A stretch of DNA of 64,000 nucleotides from Liolophura sinensis (lineage: Eukaryota > Mollusca > Polyplacophora > Chitonida > Chitonidae): assembly GCF_032854445.1 (NCBI RefSeq), contig NC_088295.1:8250501-8314500 (forward strand), in the 5' to 3' direction. The translations under genes were made by a program, and so were the position numbers. This document shows positions 23,851 to 36,370 of this stretch, in pieces (position 1 is the first letter of the stretch; each line of letters begins with the position of its first letter). Under the pieces are notes generated by a model. That model had not been told where the DNA came from and did no database searches. It was given only the letters and a program-made list of their open reading frames with translations.

Positions 23851-26800
23851 CGTTTATAACTGTGGCGAAGTGGCCGTCGCGAGAAAAAAAAACCTTGCCT
23901 CTGTCCAGGTATTTGATAAATCCCAAGTAAATCACAACCTAGCACAAGAGTACGAAATCTAACTAGGGAATCATGAGTTTCAACCGTATGTGATCCTGGT
24001 GAAGTCACTTTGCTCTGTGATGTCAACACCTAAAGGCGCACGATGACAAATCCGTGCATTTTAACAAGGATGGACATCTTATAATGTTGAAAACTGTGCA
24101 GAATAGATGACTATTCATAGTTATTTCACATAGATGGCAGACTGCACTTTATGACTGTCTGTCGGCCATATTGCGACCCCTTTGTTGGTTCGCTAGTCTT
24201 GTACATGACATTAACAATGGCTCCAAGTCCGAAGTTGATGGCCGATACCTCACTGTCAATTATTCACTAACAAGTTGAAAAATGGCTGACTGAAAAACCT
24301 TAGGGACGATTAACTGGCAATGAATAAATGCAGTAGTTGGATAAAAGCTGACGTGGCAGTAATTAAATTACAGAGGCGGGAGAGTTTTGTGTTTTGACTC
24401 TGGTCGCGAAGAGTAGGAAGAGAAATTAGCGGACACGTCATTAATCTGGCATTATCTCGTGTTCACATATCCGGGGTTATAGTCGTGCAACTAGATGAGA
24501 TGAGTACTTATATATTCATACGGCTTGACCAACGTTTCCTGACCTCTAAGCAGACCAATTATACGCCGGGTTCACGCTTCCAGGCCAGACAAACATAGCT
24601 AGGGAGGATTACTCTTCTTCCTTATGGCACATGATACAAGATCTCACACAATCACATCTGACAGCATGTCAAGGTTGGAAACACAGATAAATGGTCATGG
24701 CCTGTTATTAATATTAGAGGGCAGGATTTTAAATATCCATATCTAGCGGACCAGTGTGGATGTTTTAGGCGGGGACGGCCGGCACGTTTACACGTGTATA
24801 GCTTGTATGGCTTCGTGACTCTGTAAAACATAGCGGTTGGTCCTTCTAAACAATGACAAGCCGTTTAGCCTTTAATTATCCCATGTCCACGGTACTTAAG
24901 TCTTTATGTATTCAAAACTAATTCTACCAGAGATGAGTTGAAACTACGATAGTTATTTGTATATATGCGCGTACTATTAACTGAGCCCTTTCATGTACCT
25001 TTCCCCCACACCAATCCGCGCTCGCCCAGTTGATACTTCAGAGCGTAGAAAGTGAGCCTCTGACATGTCTGTTTGCAGGCTTCGCCAAGGCTGCTCAGAA
25101 ACAAAGGATCGTTAAAGTCGCCAGGTTCTTCTGTACAGCTTTTCAGTGCAGCTAATTGATGGAGTGATTTTGGAAAGCTTCCTTGCTATTAAGAGATGAT
25201 GGAATCTGAAATATGATACACGTGCTAATTCCGGAGAAACAATAAAGCTCCAGATGAAAACACGAACAAAAATATGGACAGCCGGAGAGGAAGTAGGCTT
25301 TGTTTTCCTTCTGGAGATCTTCACTGACATCTTGAAACGGAAAAGAATTAGAGATTAAAGAAGCCGGTGATTTTGAAATTTTTAAAACAGCCGTGCCTTA
25401 GTTTGGCTGGCAGCATTAGAAAATATCATTTTTAGCCGGTTAGTAAAAATATCGGTGAAGCGTCAAATGTTCAAGACGATGTCAACATGACACATGCGGA
25501 TAAGAAATCGACCCACTGTAGATTCGTGGCAACTCATGTTAGATATCCCTACAACACAATTTAATATACATAACCCTTCATGTTCAAGACCTCTTTGATA
25601 GAGTTGGCCCTACGAATGGAGCAGTCCTCAAATCTAACCCCATCATCTTCCCGAGAAACACACCCGAGAAGGGTTTATGTCATGTGCAATGTTCCGTTAC
25701 ATTAACTAAAGTATCATGTGGACAATGCTTCACTGGAAACACGGTCAGAAACAATGGCCTGACATTATGTTCTTAATGTGCCGAGTATCACTCTGGTGTC
25801 TTTTATTGACATAACCTTACAGAGGGTTTTGACATTGTCGGAGTCTGGTTTGAACAGACATTGTGTAGCTGTGACAATACAAGAGTGCTTGTCCCCCAGG
25901 AGAGCACGCACCGGCGCAGTCCACGATCTGATCAGGCGAAACCAGAAGTAATATTAACTTTAGACTGCCCAGTTTGCCCGCTCCCATGTGGCCGCAACCG
26001 GATCAGGGAATTCATGTCGGAACACGACGCCAGATTTGGATATGATAGCACAAAATTCACATTTTGTTAACGTCAAGAGAACTTTGACATTTGACCTTTA
26101 GATCTATACCGGAAATAAGAAGCAAACAGATGATCGGTTAAAACAATATTTAGCATATAACATGCATCAACCTTGAAAGAAATTAAGAGTTCTTTGTTCT
26201 TTAAAATGTTGTTTCTCATAACCCCGTTCTTGTCTGCGGAATTATGGGAGATCCGAAAGCTTGACCTGCATATATATATATATATAGAAAGAAAGTTTCT
26301 ACAAGATTTTCCTCGTAATTACAAGATACTTTCTCGAGGTTTTCCTTGGAAAATGTTTTTATGCGCGGAACTGACTAGATTTCCGCAGTGGCCAAATGTT
26401 CTCAGTGGTTACTTTTCCGGAGGTGAACTTATTTAACGTTGATTATAAAGCTTTACATGCATGTACAATATTCCAGACGTTCTTACAATCTTGTGACTCA
26501 TTAGTTCTCGGGAGGTTAGGGTTTCGATGCTTCAACGAATACGACCTTCATTTGGTTCAAGTTTTCTTTGTCTCCCTTTTAATGACCTGAGTTCAATGGT
26601 GCAAAGCGAGACACCAAATGTGTCTGCCGGTAAAAAAACACATACATTTGAAATGATGTTATGGAAGAAACTGGATCATAACGGTTCTTCTGAGATAAAA
26701 CTAAATGTAAACATGCATATAAAGTGGTCGTTTTTACGGTCTGATTTCAGTGTTTAATGTCTAGGAGGTTAACAGACATTAGGTAGTGTGTTTAAAGCAA

Positions 26801-26934
26801 AGCAAACCAGTATAAATTAAGAATATATGATTGCAAATTTATTCACACTGAAAAGCATAAAAGTGATACAATAATGCGTGGCAAAAATAATCGGTAAGTG
26901 AGGATAAATTTCTGCGTTAGGAGTTAGTTGTAAC
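23851..26934. other. Intergenic, with an AT microsatellite
   Basis: No supported gene. A short (AT)n run lies at about 26270-26285. The stretch 24300-24470 is non-repetitive with TAATTAAATTAC-type words and could be regulatory, without further support. Confidence 0.5.
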
Positions 26935-27015
26935 TCTGTGGATAATCCGATACTCATCAAATCTCTGGATAATCCGATACTCGACTGATCTCTGGATAAT
27001 CCGATACTCTTTCTC
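26935..27015. repeat. 27-bp minisatellite, 3 copies
   Basis: GATAATCCGATACTC recurs at 26941, 26968 and 26995, a 27-bp period, with CTCTG in front of each. The unit is a multiple of three, so the minus strand reads a nine-residue repeat (SIGLSRD-type). That frame is only 71 codons and has no other coding support. Confidence 0.9.
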
Positions 27016-30000
27016 ATCTTTCGTTTAACCACCTGTTCCCCCAGGGTCTTGGTGTGTGGTTGGGATGCTGGGTATCCGTCATTGGTGAGTTCACAGAGAT
27101 CTTTTGTTGAGGAGGGTGAGGGGTACCTTGGTCTGGACAGACGACGACAATGCCCTGAGGTTTTGCACCTTATTAGGGCACGACTCGCTTAGTCATAGCC
27201 TTTCCTCCCTTTGGAGAGCATGATTTTAAATAAATTGACGGCACACTTCCTAATGACCATTTAAGTTCACTTTCGGAATTGGGAACATGCGGGGTAAAAC
27301 TGACTGGGGACACTTCAGCCATGAGACCAAAGTGCCAGAACGTCGAGACAAGAAGGCGTTTTTTTTGGCGGAATTTCGTGCTTTGGAGTGTCTGTGTGTG
27401 AAGATCGTTGGAGCCTGACACTGTATTGTAATTACGAAATCACACCACGTTTTAACGCCTCCGCATGCTTAGCATTAACACGTGCACTGCAGCAGTCTGT
27501 TACTTCATTCTCCTTAACACATGTAACAACGCAATTCCATAATATTTCTGTGATGATTTTTGAGAGAGTAAATGTATAATTCGAAATGTATGTCTAAATT
27601 AAGTCTTCAGAATGTTCTGATTTCTATACAGTTTTTAACAGTCTTCGTACTTGAGGTATTGATGTAAGTGAAGCGGACTGAGAGACTTTTTTTGTACATC
27701 TAGCCCCATATGATTATTGTTTTTGTCATAACTCATCAAGCTAAGCCCTCTTTGTTATGTAATCATATCTAACTATCCATTGCAAATTACAGTTCCTTAC
27801 GCTTTGTCAGAGCTGAATGTAAGGCTGTTTAGTTTATTGACGAATAACTTATACTCCGTAATGCGGCACTTTCTGAAATTATCCTTAGCCCGTGCTTGCC
27901 CGGCGCTGTGTTTAGAAATTTCCCATGGAGATCGTTATTGTAAGCGTACAGTGTGACGGCAGGCCGAGCAACAAATTGCTTTTATCGAATATAAAGGAAA
28001 AGTCTTAATGGTGGACATAGATTTGAGCAATGGGACTCATCAATCGGAGAAAAGGTTAATAGAATATCAGAGTTCGTGCCTGTTAACCAGAACTTCCCTT
28101 CCTAGCATATTAGGCCTCTCCCATACGTAAGGCTTAAGTACAGCCTATACACTGGCCTCTAATCACAGTGCTTAGAAAACTATACCGAAACCAATCTGTG
28201 TTTTATTGGCAAGCTCTACAACACTCATTACAAAATGTAATTCTCCACAGATTATATTTCTTTGTGTTATATTATATTGGAAGTGTAAACAGTTTGGGGG
28301 AATGGCAACAAATAAGTTGAAAGTCAATCAACCATACAATGTCGATAAATTACCTAATCAATCATTTGGCCAAGTGGCCTTCTTGTAACATCGGGTCAAG
28401 GCTCGGTTGTCAATAGCCGCTCGGGTTCTGAACTATTGGTACAACTGTATAAAGACTAAAGTTTGCTTGCTCTGTCGTCAAGTAAAGACCGTCTCGTTGC
28501 TGTCCATGCATGCGGTAAAATAGTAAACTCCGCTTACAAGCTGGTAAATCCGTCAGAATCGGAGCATTCTTAAGGTTTAAGCAAAAAAAAAATTTTTTTA
28601 AAAATTGACAAAGTTGGTGAAAGTAAAACTGTTGTTGTATGATATGCTTTGAAACTCTTCAGCACTTCCAACTACAGTTCATGGCTGGAAATGAAAATTT
28701 TGCCATGCACACTACATGAGGAACAGAACTTGGACAGTTTCCTCACGAAAGCTTCCAGATGCCTAATCGATTTGTTTTAAATTATTTATTCTCATCTTGG
28801 GAATGTCTCTGAATCATTAATGCGCTGGGGACGAGGAGGGAGGCAAATGGCTAGTTGTGGCGTGTTTGGACCATGCATTAAAACCCGCTCTCTGCTAACA
28901 CCCACTAGAACATGCGTTTCATGTGCATGATGTTATTCTAAGGATAAAGTGATTAAATGTTGCCTTTATTTCTCAAAACAGCGATTGCTTGGTGAAAGAG
29001 TAATACTAATGGCAAAAATCCTAAAAAAAAGTTCATACAAGGAGCAAAAACAAACTCAATGAAAATATTCACATTAAATTTGCATAACTCGTCACTGCGT
29101 GTTAATATGCAAGTCCGTGCTGTGCAAAGGGTTGCGTCACAAAACTGGACCTGTTTTGAAAATCTCGTGCGCGAAAAGTTGGTGACTTTTTTTATTTGGA
29201 ATGTTATTCTGGGTTTAGGAAAGCTACAGCTTTTCACAGAAATGTTGTATCTATATAGGTCATCAGTGTTTTAAGCAGATTTTATTTGTGATTCTCGAAG
29301 GTTAAAAGCCCTTCACACTTAAGGTATCATCTGTTCCTGGAATAAGATGAGAACGAAGGCAGTTCGAAAAGGCGCGATATCTTAGAGTAGAACGATTTCT
29401 GGTTCCACATAACTGAAGACATCAATGTTCCTTGTAATACTCTAAAAGGATTGCTTTTCACATCAGTACTGTCTAAGAAGCCTGTTCTATTTGGCATTCA
29501 GGAATTAAAAAAAAAAGCTCAGAATCCTTTTTTTTATTGTTCAAGCTAATATTTGCCTCATTCGAAGCTGTTTGTTAGAGATGCAGTAGCGGAACATTGC
29601 TTAGGACATGAACCCCATTGTCCTGTTTACCTTCAGTTTAGCCAGAGGAGCAAGGAGCGGCCGACTGATCCATAATTGGAGTCGGGACAGTCAGAATAGC
29701 TTCGTGAACAATTGACGACCAGGCCGGAAAGACAATTACAGTGCCAGGCATATTACGAGAGTATGGAGAGACCAGGGAGGAAATTACACCGTCCTCATCT
29801 TCCATGAAGATTACAGATCATTTTTATTTCATTTCCTGTTCATATGTTACTCATAACTGATGACGTGAACAAGGGTTAAAGACACACAAAGTGATTCTTA
29901 GGTTAAAAACATAACCTAATTAACTCAAAATGTTCAGAATATCATGACAAGCACAGTGCTAGTACATATGAATAACTAAACACAGGAGGAGGTGACGACA

Positions 30001-31334
30001 GACGAGAACATAGCAGTAATACGCACACAATATAGGCTTCTAAATTTAATAAGTATATAGTTACTTTCAACTTTGTTCTACTAATTAGATTCTGCCTGAC
30101 TTTGCAATCATCCCAGAACTACACTATTTTCTCACACTGCTAGTCGTCGAGCAAGAAACGAGCGTCAGAACCACGTTTATGGTAGGCAGGGTTATCAACC
30201 AAACTGACTTATTTGTTTAATTTAAGGGTATAATGAATTACGCGACCGTTAACTCAAATAAGTTCAAAGAGTTACTCGCACCGGTTATATCATTTTGGAT
30301 AGGATTTCACTTTATAATGAGTCGCAACAACTCAGTTGTGACATTTGTTTACTTTCTTGCATAAGAAAGTCACATCAATGTGGAAATCACAAACCATCAT
30401 GATATTTGCTCAGAGATCAAACTGCTTGCTTGGTGTGGATGACAGATACTTATTACCTGTTACATGACAGATTAGTAAAAGTAAGCACATATTTATACCT
30501 TCCGAAGATTTTTCTTCTTGATCGAGTAGAAAGTGAAATATTGTAAGTAAAGTAACTGTTTGGGTAAGAAGAGTACCAGAGTTAGTCTGTTCCTTGACAA
30601 CGCGCTTTGTCAACTCCTGGAAGCCAGTATTCCGTCCTAAACTGAAATTCATGTTCAAATTTGTGAGGTGAATTTATCAATTACCATGTGTGTGTCGTGC
30701 ATCGAATTAGTTGTCTGTTGATGGCAGTAAGTCGATGACTCACAAAATATCGTGTTAAGGCGTGTTAATCAAATGTAGAAATGATCGTCGCCTCCGGCGA
30801 TTTACCATTGTCTGGTGACATTTGGGGGTGGAAAGCAAGGAGCCGCGCTTCTGCCGGGCGTGTCGAGTCGGCTTGGCGACAGACAAATCCCACACGCAGG
30901 GGCGACCAATGGGGAGGCCGGCAATAGGATTACTGGACAGAAGCTTTCTGGCGGATGAAGCCGGATAAAATCACCATCTGAGGCTCACAAGTTAGGTGAG
31001 AAAATGTGAACGGACTGGAGAGTTACCCGCATGATTCTGGACATCCTCCACTCAACAGAGACCTGTAAACTTGTGGAAATTCCTCATTACCTTCGCCAAT
31101 CGGCCAATCTGTGAACGGGACCAAACCTGCTCCCTCAACACCCACCCCATACTTTCACGCTTCTCTGAAGACCACTGAGTGAAGAACTTGAGCAATTTGA
31201 ATCCCTCTTACAGGTTTTTTTTTTGCTGATCCCCTTTGGGAGACTGCACACAGAAATATAAGGAAGCACAGTCCATAGCTCAAAATGAATCGAGGTACAC
31301 AACCAAGGCATCATTCCCAACAGCTGACCTTATA
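27016..31334. other. Intergenic, with two possible regulatory stretches
   Basis: No supported gene. Two GC-richer, non-repetitive stretches stand out: 29640-29830 (CATAATTGG, ACAATTGACG and GACAATTACAG words) and 30780-30980 (CGCCTCCGGCGATTTACCA and GCGACCAATGGGG words). They could be conserved non-coding elements or an unrecognised exon or promoter; the sequence alone does not decide. Confidence 0.45.
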
Positions 31335-31740
31335 CACAGTTATCATTGGTATTATCGACATGATCACCACCACCAATGTTATCACTGACATTCTCACCAT
31401 GGCCGCAATCACATCGTGTTTGTGTTGGCATTAATGCATTAGAAATCACCATTAACAATGTTATCATCGCACAATCACGGCCATCATCATCTTCAACAAC
31501 GTTATCACCGTTGTTTTCGTAGATTTTAGTACCATGGATCATCAATGTTATCGTTGGCATTATCACCACGGTAACGATCAGCAATATTATTGCTGGAATT
31601 ATCAATGACATTTTCACCATCAGCAAAGCCATTGATGTCATTAAAGTTCCCATTATCACAAAGATCATCATTAGCTATGCTATAGCACACATTATCATGA
31701 TCAACAACACCAATGTAATCAATGTTAAATACATCAACAT
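31335..31740. repeat. Degenerate ATC/CAT-rich repeat, outlier of the 39-bp array
   Basis: Irregular repeats of ACCAATGTTATCA, ATTATCACCA and GACATTCTCACCATGG resemble, at low identity, the 39-bp units at 32270-33085. It is probably an older part of the same minisatellite. A 113-codon minus-strand frame here is a composition artefact. Confidence 0.65.
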
Positions 31741-32086
31741 TTTACTTTCATGAACAGTTGCAAAAAAAAAAGCGTGAATCTGATACTTGTATTTCGTACT
31801 CTATCTAAAAAGTACTCACAGACTAAGAGTTTCATATTTGCATTGGATGCCATAAATATCGAACGTCTTCTCTGCACAACTGAAAACGGATGACTGGTTC
31901 CCACATGCATATTATCAGCTTTATTAATTACTTATTATTATATAATTATTTGTTCCACCTTACGATAAGAACTGGTGTCTTAAGTTGTTTTGAAAATGGG
32001 TCTTATACGATTATCGGCTTGCAGCGCCCCGTTATTGTTTAGGAGTTGTATTTGAATGTCGGACTTTGACGCTGGGATTTAAAACC

Positions 32087-32269
32087 ATCAGCAGTGTTAT
32101 CCTTGACTTTATCGTCGGCATAATCCCTATCATCATGGTTATCGTTAATATTGTCACGGCCATCATGGTCAATGCCATCGCCAATGCCATCGATCCAATT
32201 ATCACCACGATCTGCGTATGCAATGTTATTATTGGTATTATTGGTTCACCATTCATTAATATTATCACC
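32087..32269. repeat. Diverged left flank of the 39-bp minisatellite
   Basis: ATCATGGTTATCGTTAATAT, GTCACGGCCATCATGG and ATTATTGGTATTATTGG words share the composition and partial register of the array that follows, without the fixed ACCAAAAACA block. Confidence 0.6.
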
Positions 32270-33085
32270 AAAAAAAAGTAATCGTTGTCATTATCACAAT
32301 GATCACCAAAAACAACATTATCGTTGTCATTATCACAGTGATCACCAAAAACAATGCAATCGTTGTCATTATCAAAATGATCACCAAAAACAATACAATT
32401 GGTGCCATTATCACAATGATCACCGAAAACAACATTATCGTTGTCATCACAATGATCACCAAAAACAATGCAACCGTTGTCATCATCAAAATGATCACCA
32501 AAAACAATGCAAACGTTGTCATTATCACGATGGTCACCAAAAAACAACGTTATCGTTGTCATTATCACGATGGTCAACAAAACAACACTATCGTTGTGAT
32601 TATCACAATGTTCACCTAAAACAACGTTATCGTTGTCGTTATCACGATGGTCACCAAAAACAACTTTATCGTTGTCATTATCACAATGATAACCAAAAAC
32701 AGTGTTATCGTTGTCATTATCACAATGATCGCCAAAAACAACGTTATCGTTGTCATTATCACAATGATCACCAAAAAACAACGTTATCGTTGTCATTATC
32801 ACCATGGTCACAATAAACAACGTTATCGTTTTCGTTATTACGATGGTCACTAATAACAACGTTATCGTTGTCATTATCACAATGATCACCCAAAACAGCG
32901 TTATCGTTGTCATTATCACGATCATCATCAAAAACAACGTAATCGTTGTCACAATGATCACCAAAAACAGCGTTATCCTTGTCATTATCAAAATGATCGC
33001 CAAAAACAGCGTTATCGTTGTCATTATTACGATCATCACAAAAACAACGTAATCTTGGTCATTATCACGATCATCACAAAAATGG
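32270..33085. repeat. 39-bp minisatellite, about 21 copies
   Basis: The unit reads, in order, GTTATCGTTGTCATTATCAC, AATGATCACC, AAAAACAAC. Most intervals are 39 bp; a few units are shortened (near 32440 and 32945) or one base longer. Copies differ by about 5-20%. The unit is 13 codons long and free of stops in several frames, so long frames open on both strands: 409 codons at 32032-33261 minus and 221 codons at 32151-32816 plus, with others. The long minus frame switches between two repeat readings (VVFGDHCDNDND and TLFLVIIVIMTT), showing uncorrected length changes. I therefore regard it as non-coding. Confidence 0.93.
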
Positions 33086-34026
33086 CTGATGGGCAAACCA
33101 GTGTCCGCGATACGTCCACGGAAACAGTCTGTCCTCGGGTTATAGAAACAACTCGTGCTTGATTTATTTACAACTGATAACACGGCGGCTCTTTCCATTT
33201 GTTCAATTTTCGCGATTTTGTTTTCTTTGAAGTGTGATATCTTGGTTATGCAACATATCAAATTATCTTTGTGTGGTGTACTTTATCCATGTATACATAA
33301 ATTTGGCCTAATGTTGACTTTTCTTTGAAGTGTTAACTATTCTTTGGGGTCATGGTATATATCTTTATTAATAATATGCGCTCAGCCTGAAGTTTTACCA
33401 TGAGGCCATGGACACTCAGTTTCCGGGACCCGTATCTACAGCACTCCACCACGCTGTTCCGTCGATGTATGGAAATTTTTCTGCTCTAACAATGAATAAT
33501 AGTTAGGACAGGGATAAAGGTACTGGCGTTTGGGCAATCTGAAAATCACCCATTATGTGTTACACAACTGTTTGCTGTTCAGAAGCCACTGTATATAAAA
33601 CAGCTAGCCAGTCAAGAGATACTCACGCAAGCTCACACGGCTTGCTGCAAAACTCATGTCCCGTTGATACCTAGTGATATCTATACGGACCGTCCGCTTG
33701 ACTCGATGCAAAACAGTCTTAGTGAGAGAAAATTAAATGTCACGAGATCAGGTGAAGACTGGATGAAGCTATAATAAAACTTCTTCTCTGGCGCCACCGA
33801 ACTACCCAATGTTATATCCAAAAGCTAATATCCTTTGAACTTCGCCGTTCGTAATCAGTATTCCTATTCTTTGAAACTCATGCTCTATGGATTTTAATGG
33901 TACAAAGCCGGCCTGTATTAAGGGAAATGATTTAAAATGCGTATAAATGTACAGCTGATAAATGGATTTCTACCATTTCCTCATTAGCTTGCCCTTGTAA
34001 TATTTTTACGAGACAATGGCGATTAC
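33086..34026. other. Intergenic, nothing recognised
   Basis: No supported gene, RNA or repeat. Confidence 0.5.
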
Positions 34027-34298
34027 ATGGAGTAATTCATTGACGCCAACAATTTGCTTAGATATCAGCTTGCATTTCCTACAGCCTCACTAAGCTGGCT
34101 AAGTGCTTAGAGCGTCAGCTTAGTTAGTGGATAACCATAGTTACATCCTTGGTTGGCCTATACTGCAATAATACGTTGCCGCCAACAAATTACTTAGCTA
34201 TTAGCTTACATTTCCAGAAAGCTCACTCAGCTGGCAAAGTGCTCAGAGCGTCAGCTTCGTTAGTGGACTACCACAGTTACACCCTTGGTCGGCCTATA
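34027..34298. repeat. 136-bp direct tandem duplication, 2 copies
   Basis: Matching landmarks are exactly 136 bp apart: GCCAAC at 34045 and 34181, and GGCCTATA at 34155 and 34291. Both copies contain GAGCGTCAGCTT and TTAGTGGA. Identity is about 80% by eye, so the duplication is not recent. Confidence 0.88.
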
Positions 34299-35383
34299 CC
34301 GGGATTTTAGTATTCTCTCCTTAACTCGATTGATTTCCCCGTTCTAACGTGTTCTTGGTTGTACGCCGAATTGACGCAAAGTCGTAACTGTTAAACCGAT
34401 CATGTCAAAGAGTTTACTGGGGTTTCGTACAGATTTACGTCTGCTATATTTGTCATGAAAGCGGAACACCACTATAAGTATGATAACAATTTCACACGCC
34501 TGATATGGGGTATCACATGCGTCATACCACCCAAACAATTCCCACGGCCACAAATAACACCAAGTAAACAAACATTTCTGATTTTACTGTTGTTATACCT
34601 ACCTCAGGGGACGTAACTCTACTAGCCATATCACATTCTGCCCAGAAGCGCGCGTGGTTTAGGCAAACTAGAGGAAAATATAAACTCAAAATAAGCACGA
34701 CCTCCGTACAATGTCAAGCGGAACAGCAGACCTTACGTCAGTTGTAATTGAGTAAGAACAGTTAATTGTGTTTCTGTTTTCAGTTTACGTTGATTCCACT
34801 TGAAGATAGTTCGTTTTGTTCTGCCATAAACTTCGACACAAGACAGGGACTGCTCTTTAACGTACAAAGGCGCGAGTTCAGACAGAAAACAGATTACCTG
34901 CGATAAAAATATATTACCACTAACTTGTGATCAAAAGGAAACGGTGTTACGTGCTGAAGCACAGACGGTCATTAGCTAGTATGTGAGAAACTGGGGAAGA
35001 GAAAGAAAGAGAGATAAACAGTGAGAAGGCCCTCGCTCTAACTCGACCCGCACCAATTTCTCCGTCCATGGCTTTGCGGCTTGACTAAACACATTAGTCA
35101 TTTCTTCCTTTGCCTTGAGGTAAGGACGCTTTTTTCTCTCCCATTGCCCGGCGGTGTGTATTATTCGGTTGTATACAAACGGCAAAGCTTTATCCTAGTG
35201 ACTGTCAGGCTAAACTAATGCTCCCTATCTACACTCGGACCGGTATCATGTTCAGCCTGATCGTGTTTTACGCCTCCAGTGCACAAACACAGATGCTTTC
35301 CTCTCCACCAATCATCGTGGACGGCCACATCATGTGACGCGCCCTTCTACCTGTGGCCGCGGCGCATGTGAAAACTCTAGTCT
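34299..35383. other. Upstream flank of the sulfotransferase gene
   Basis: No supported gene. The region becomes less A+T-rich towards 35,300. Core promoter elements, if present, should lie in its last few hundred bases or inside 35,384-35,570. Confidence 0.4.
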
Positions 35384-35390
35384 TATATAC
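35384..35390 (+). promoter_or_regulatory. Weak TATA-like candidate upstream of the sulfotransferase gene
   Basis: TATATAC lies about 190 bp before the first in-frame ATG. Its position would suit a transcript with a short 5' UTR. A six-base A/T word is expected by chance in this DNA, and an upstream non-coding exon is equally possible. Confidence 0.15.
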
Positions 35391-35545
35391 TCGTCCACTG
35401 GCCTGGAAATTACTAGCAGATCTCTGTCTTCGGTGTCTTCACGATGATTTCTCGCGACAGACAGTGGATGGATAGGGTGGGGACAGGTCTGCCCTTTGGA
35501 CACCGAGTCCAACACGACAAGAACGGCTGTGGCTTCAGTTCTTAA

Positions 35546-36370
<825 letters not shown>

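Noticed and set aside
32151-32816. 221-codon His/Asn/Gln/Cys-rich plus-strand frame
   Set aside because: The same minisatellite read in another frame; frames are open on both strands, as expected from a stop-free repeat.
32032-33261. 409-codon minus-strand frame as a repetitive secreted or acidic protein
   Set aside because: It is almost entirely the 39-bp minisatellite, whose unit is a multiple of three, and it switches between two unrelated repeat readings where unit lengths change. No signal peptide or flanking domain is visible.
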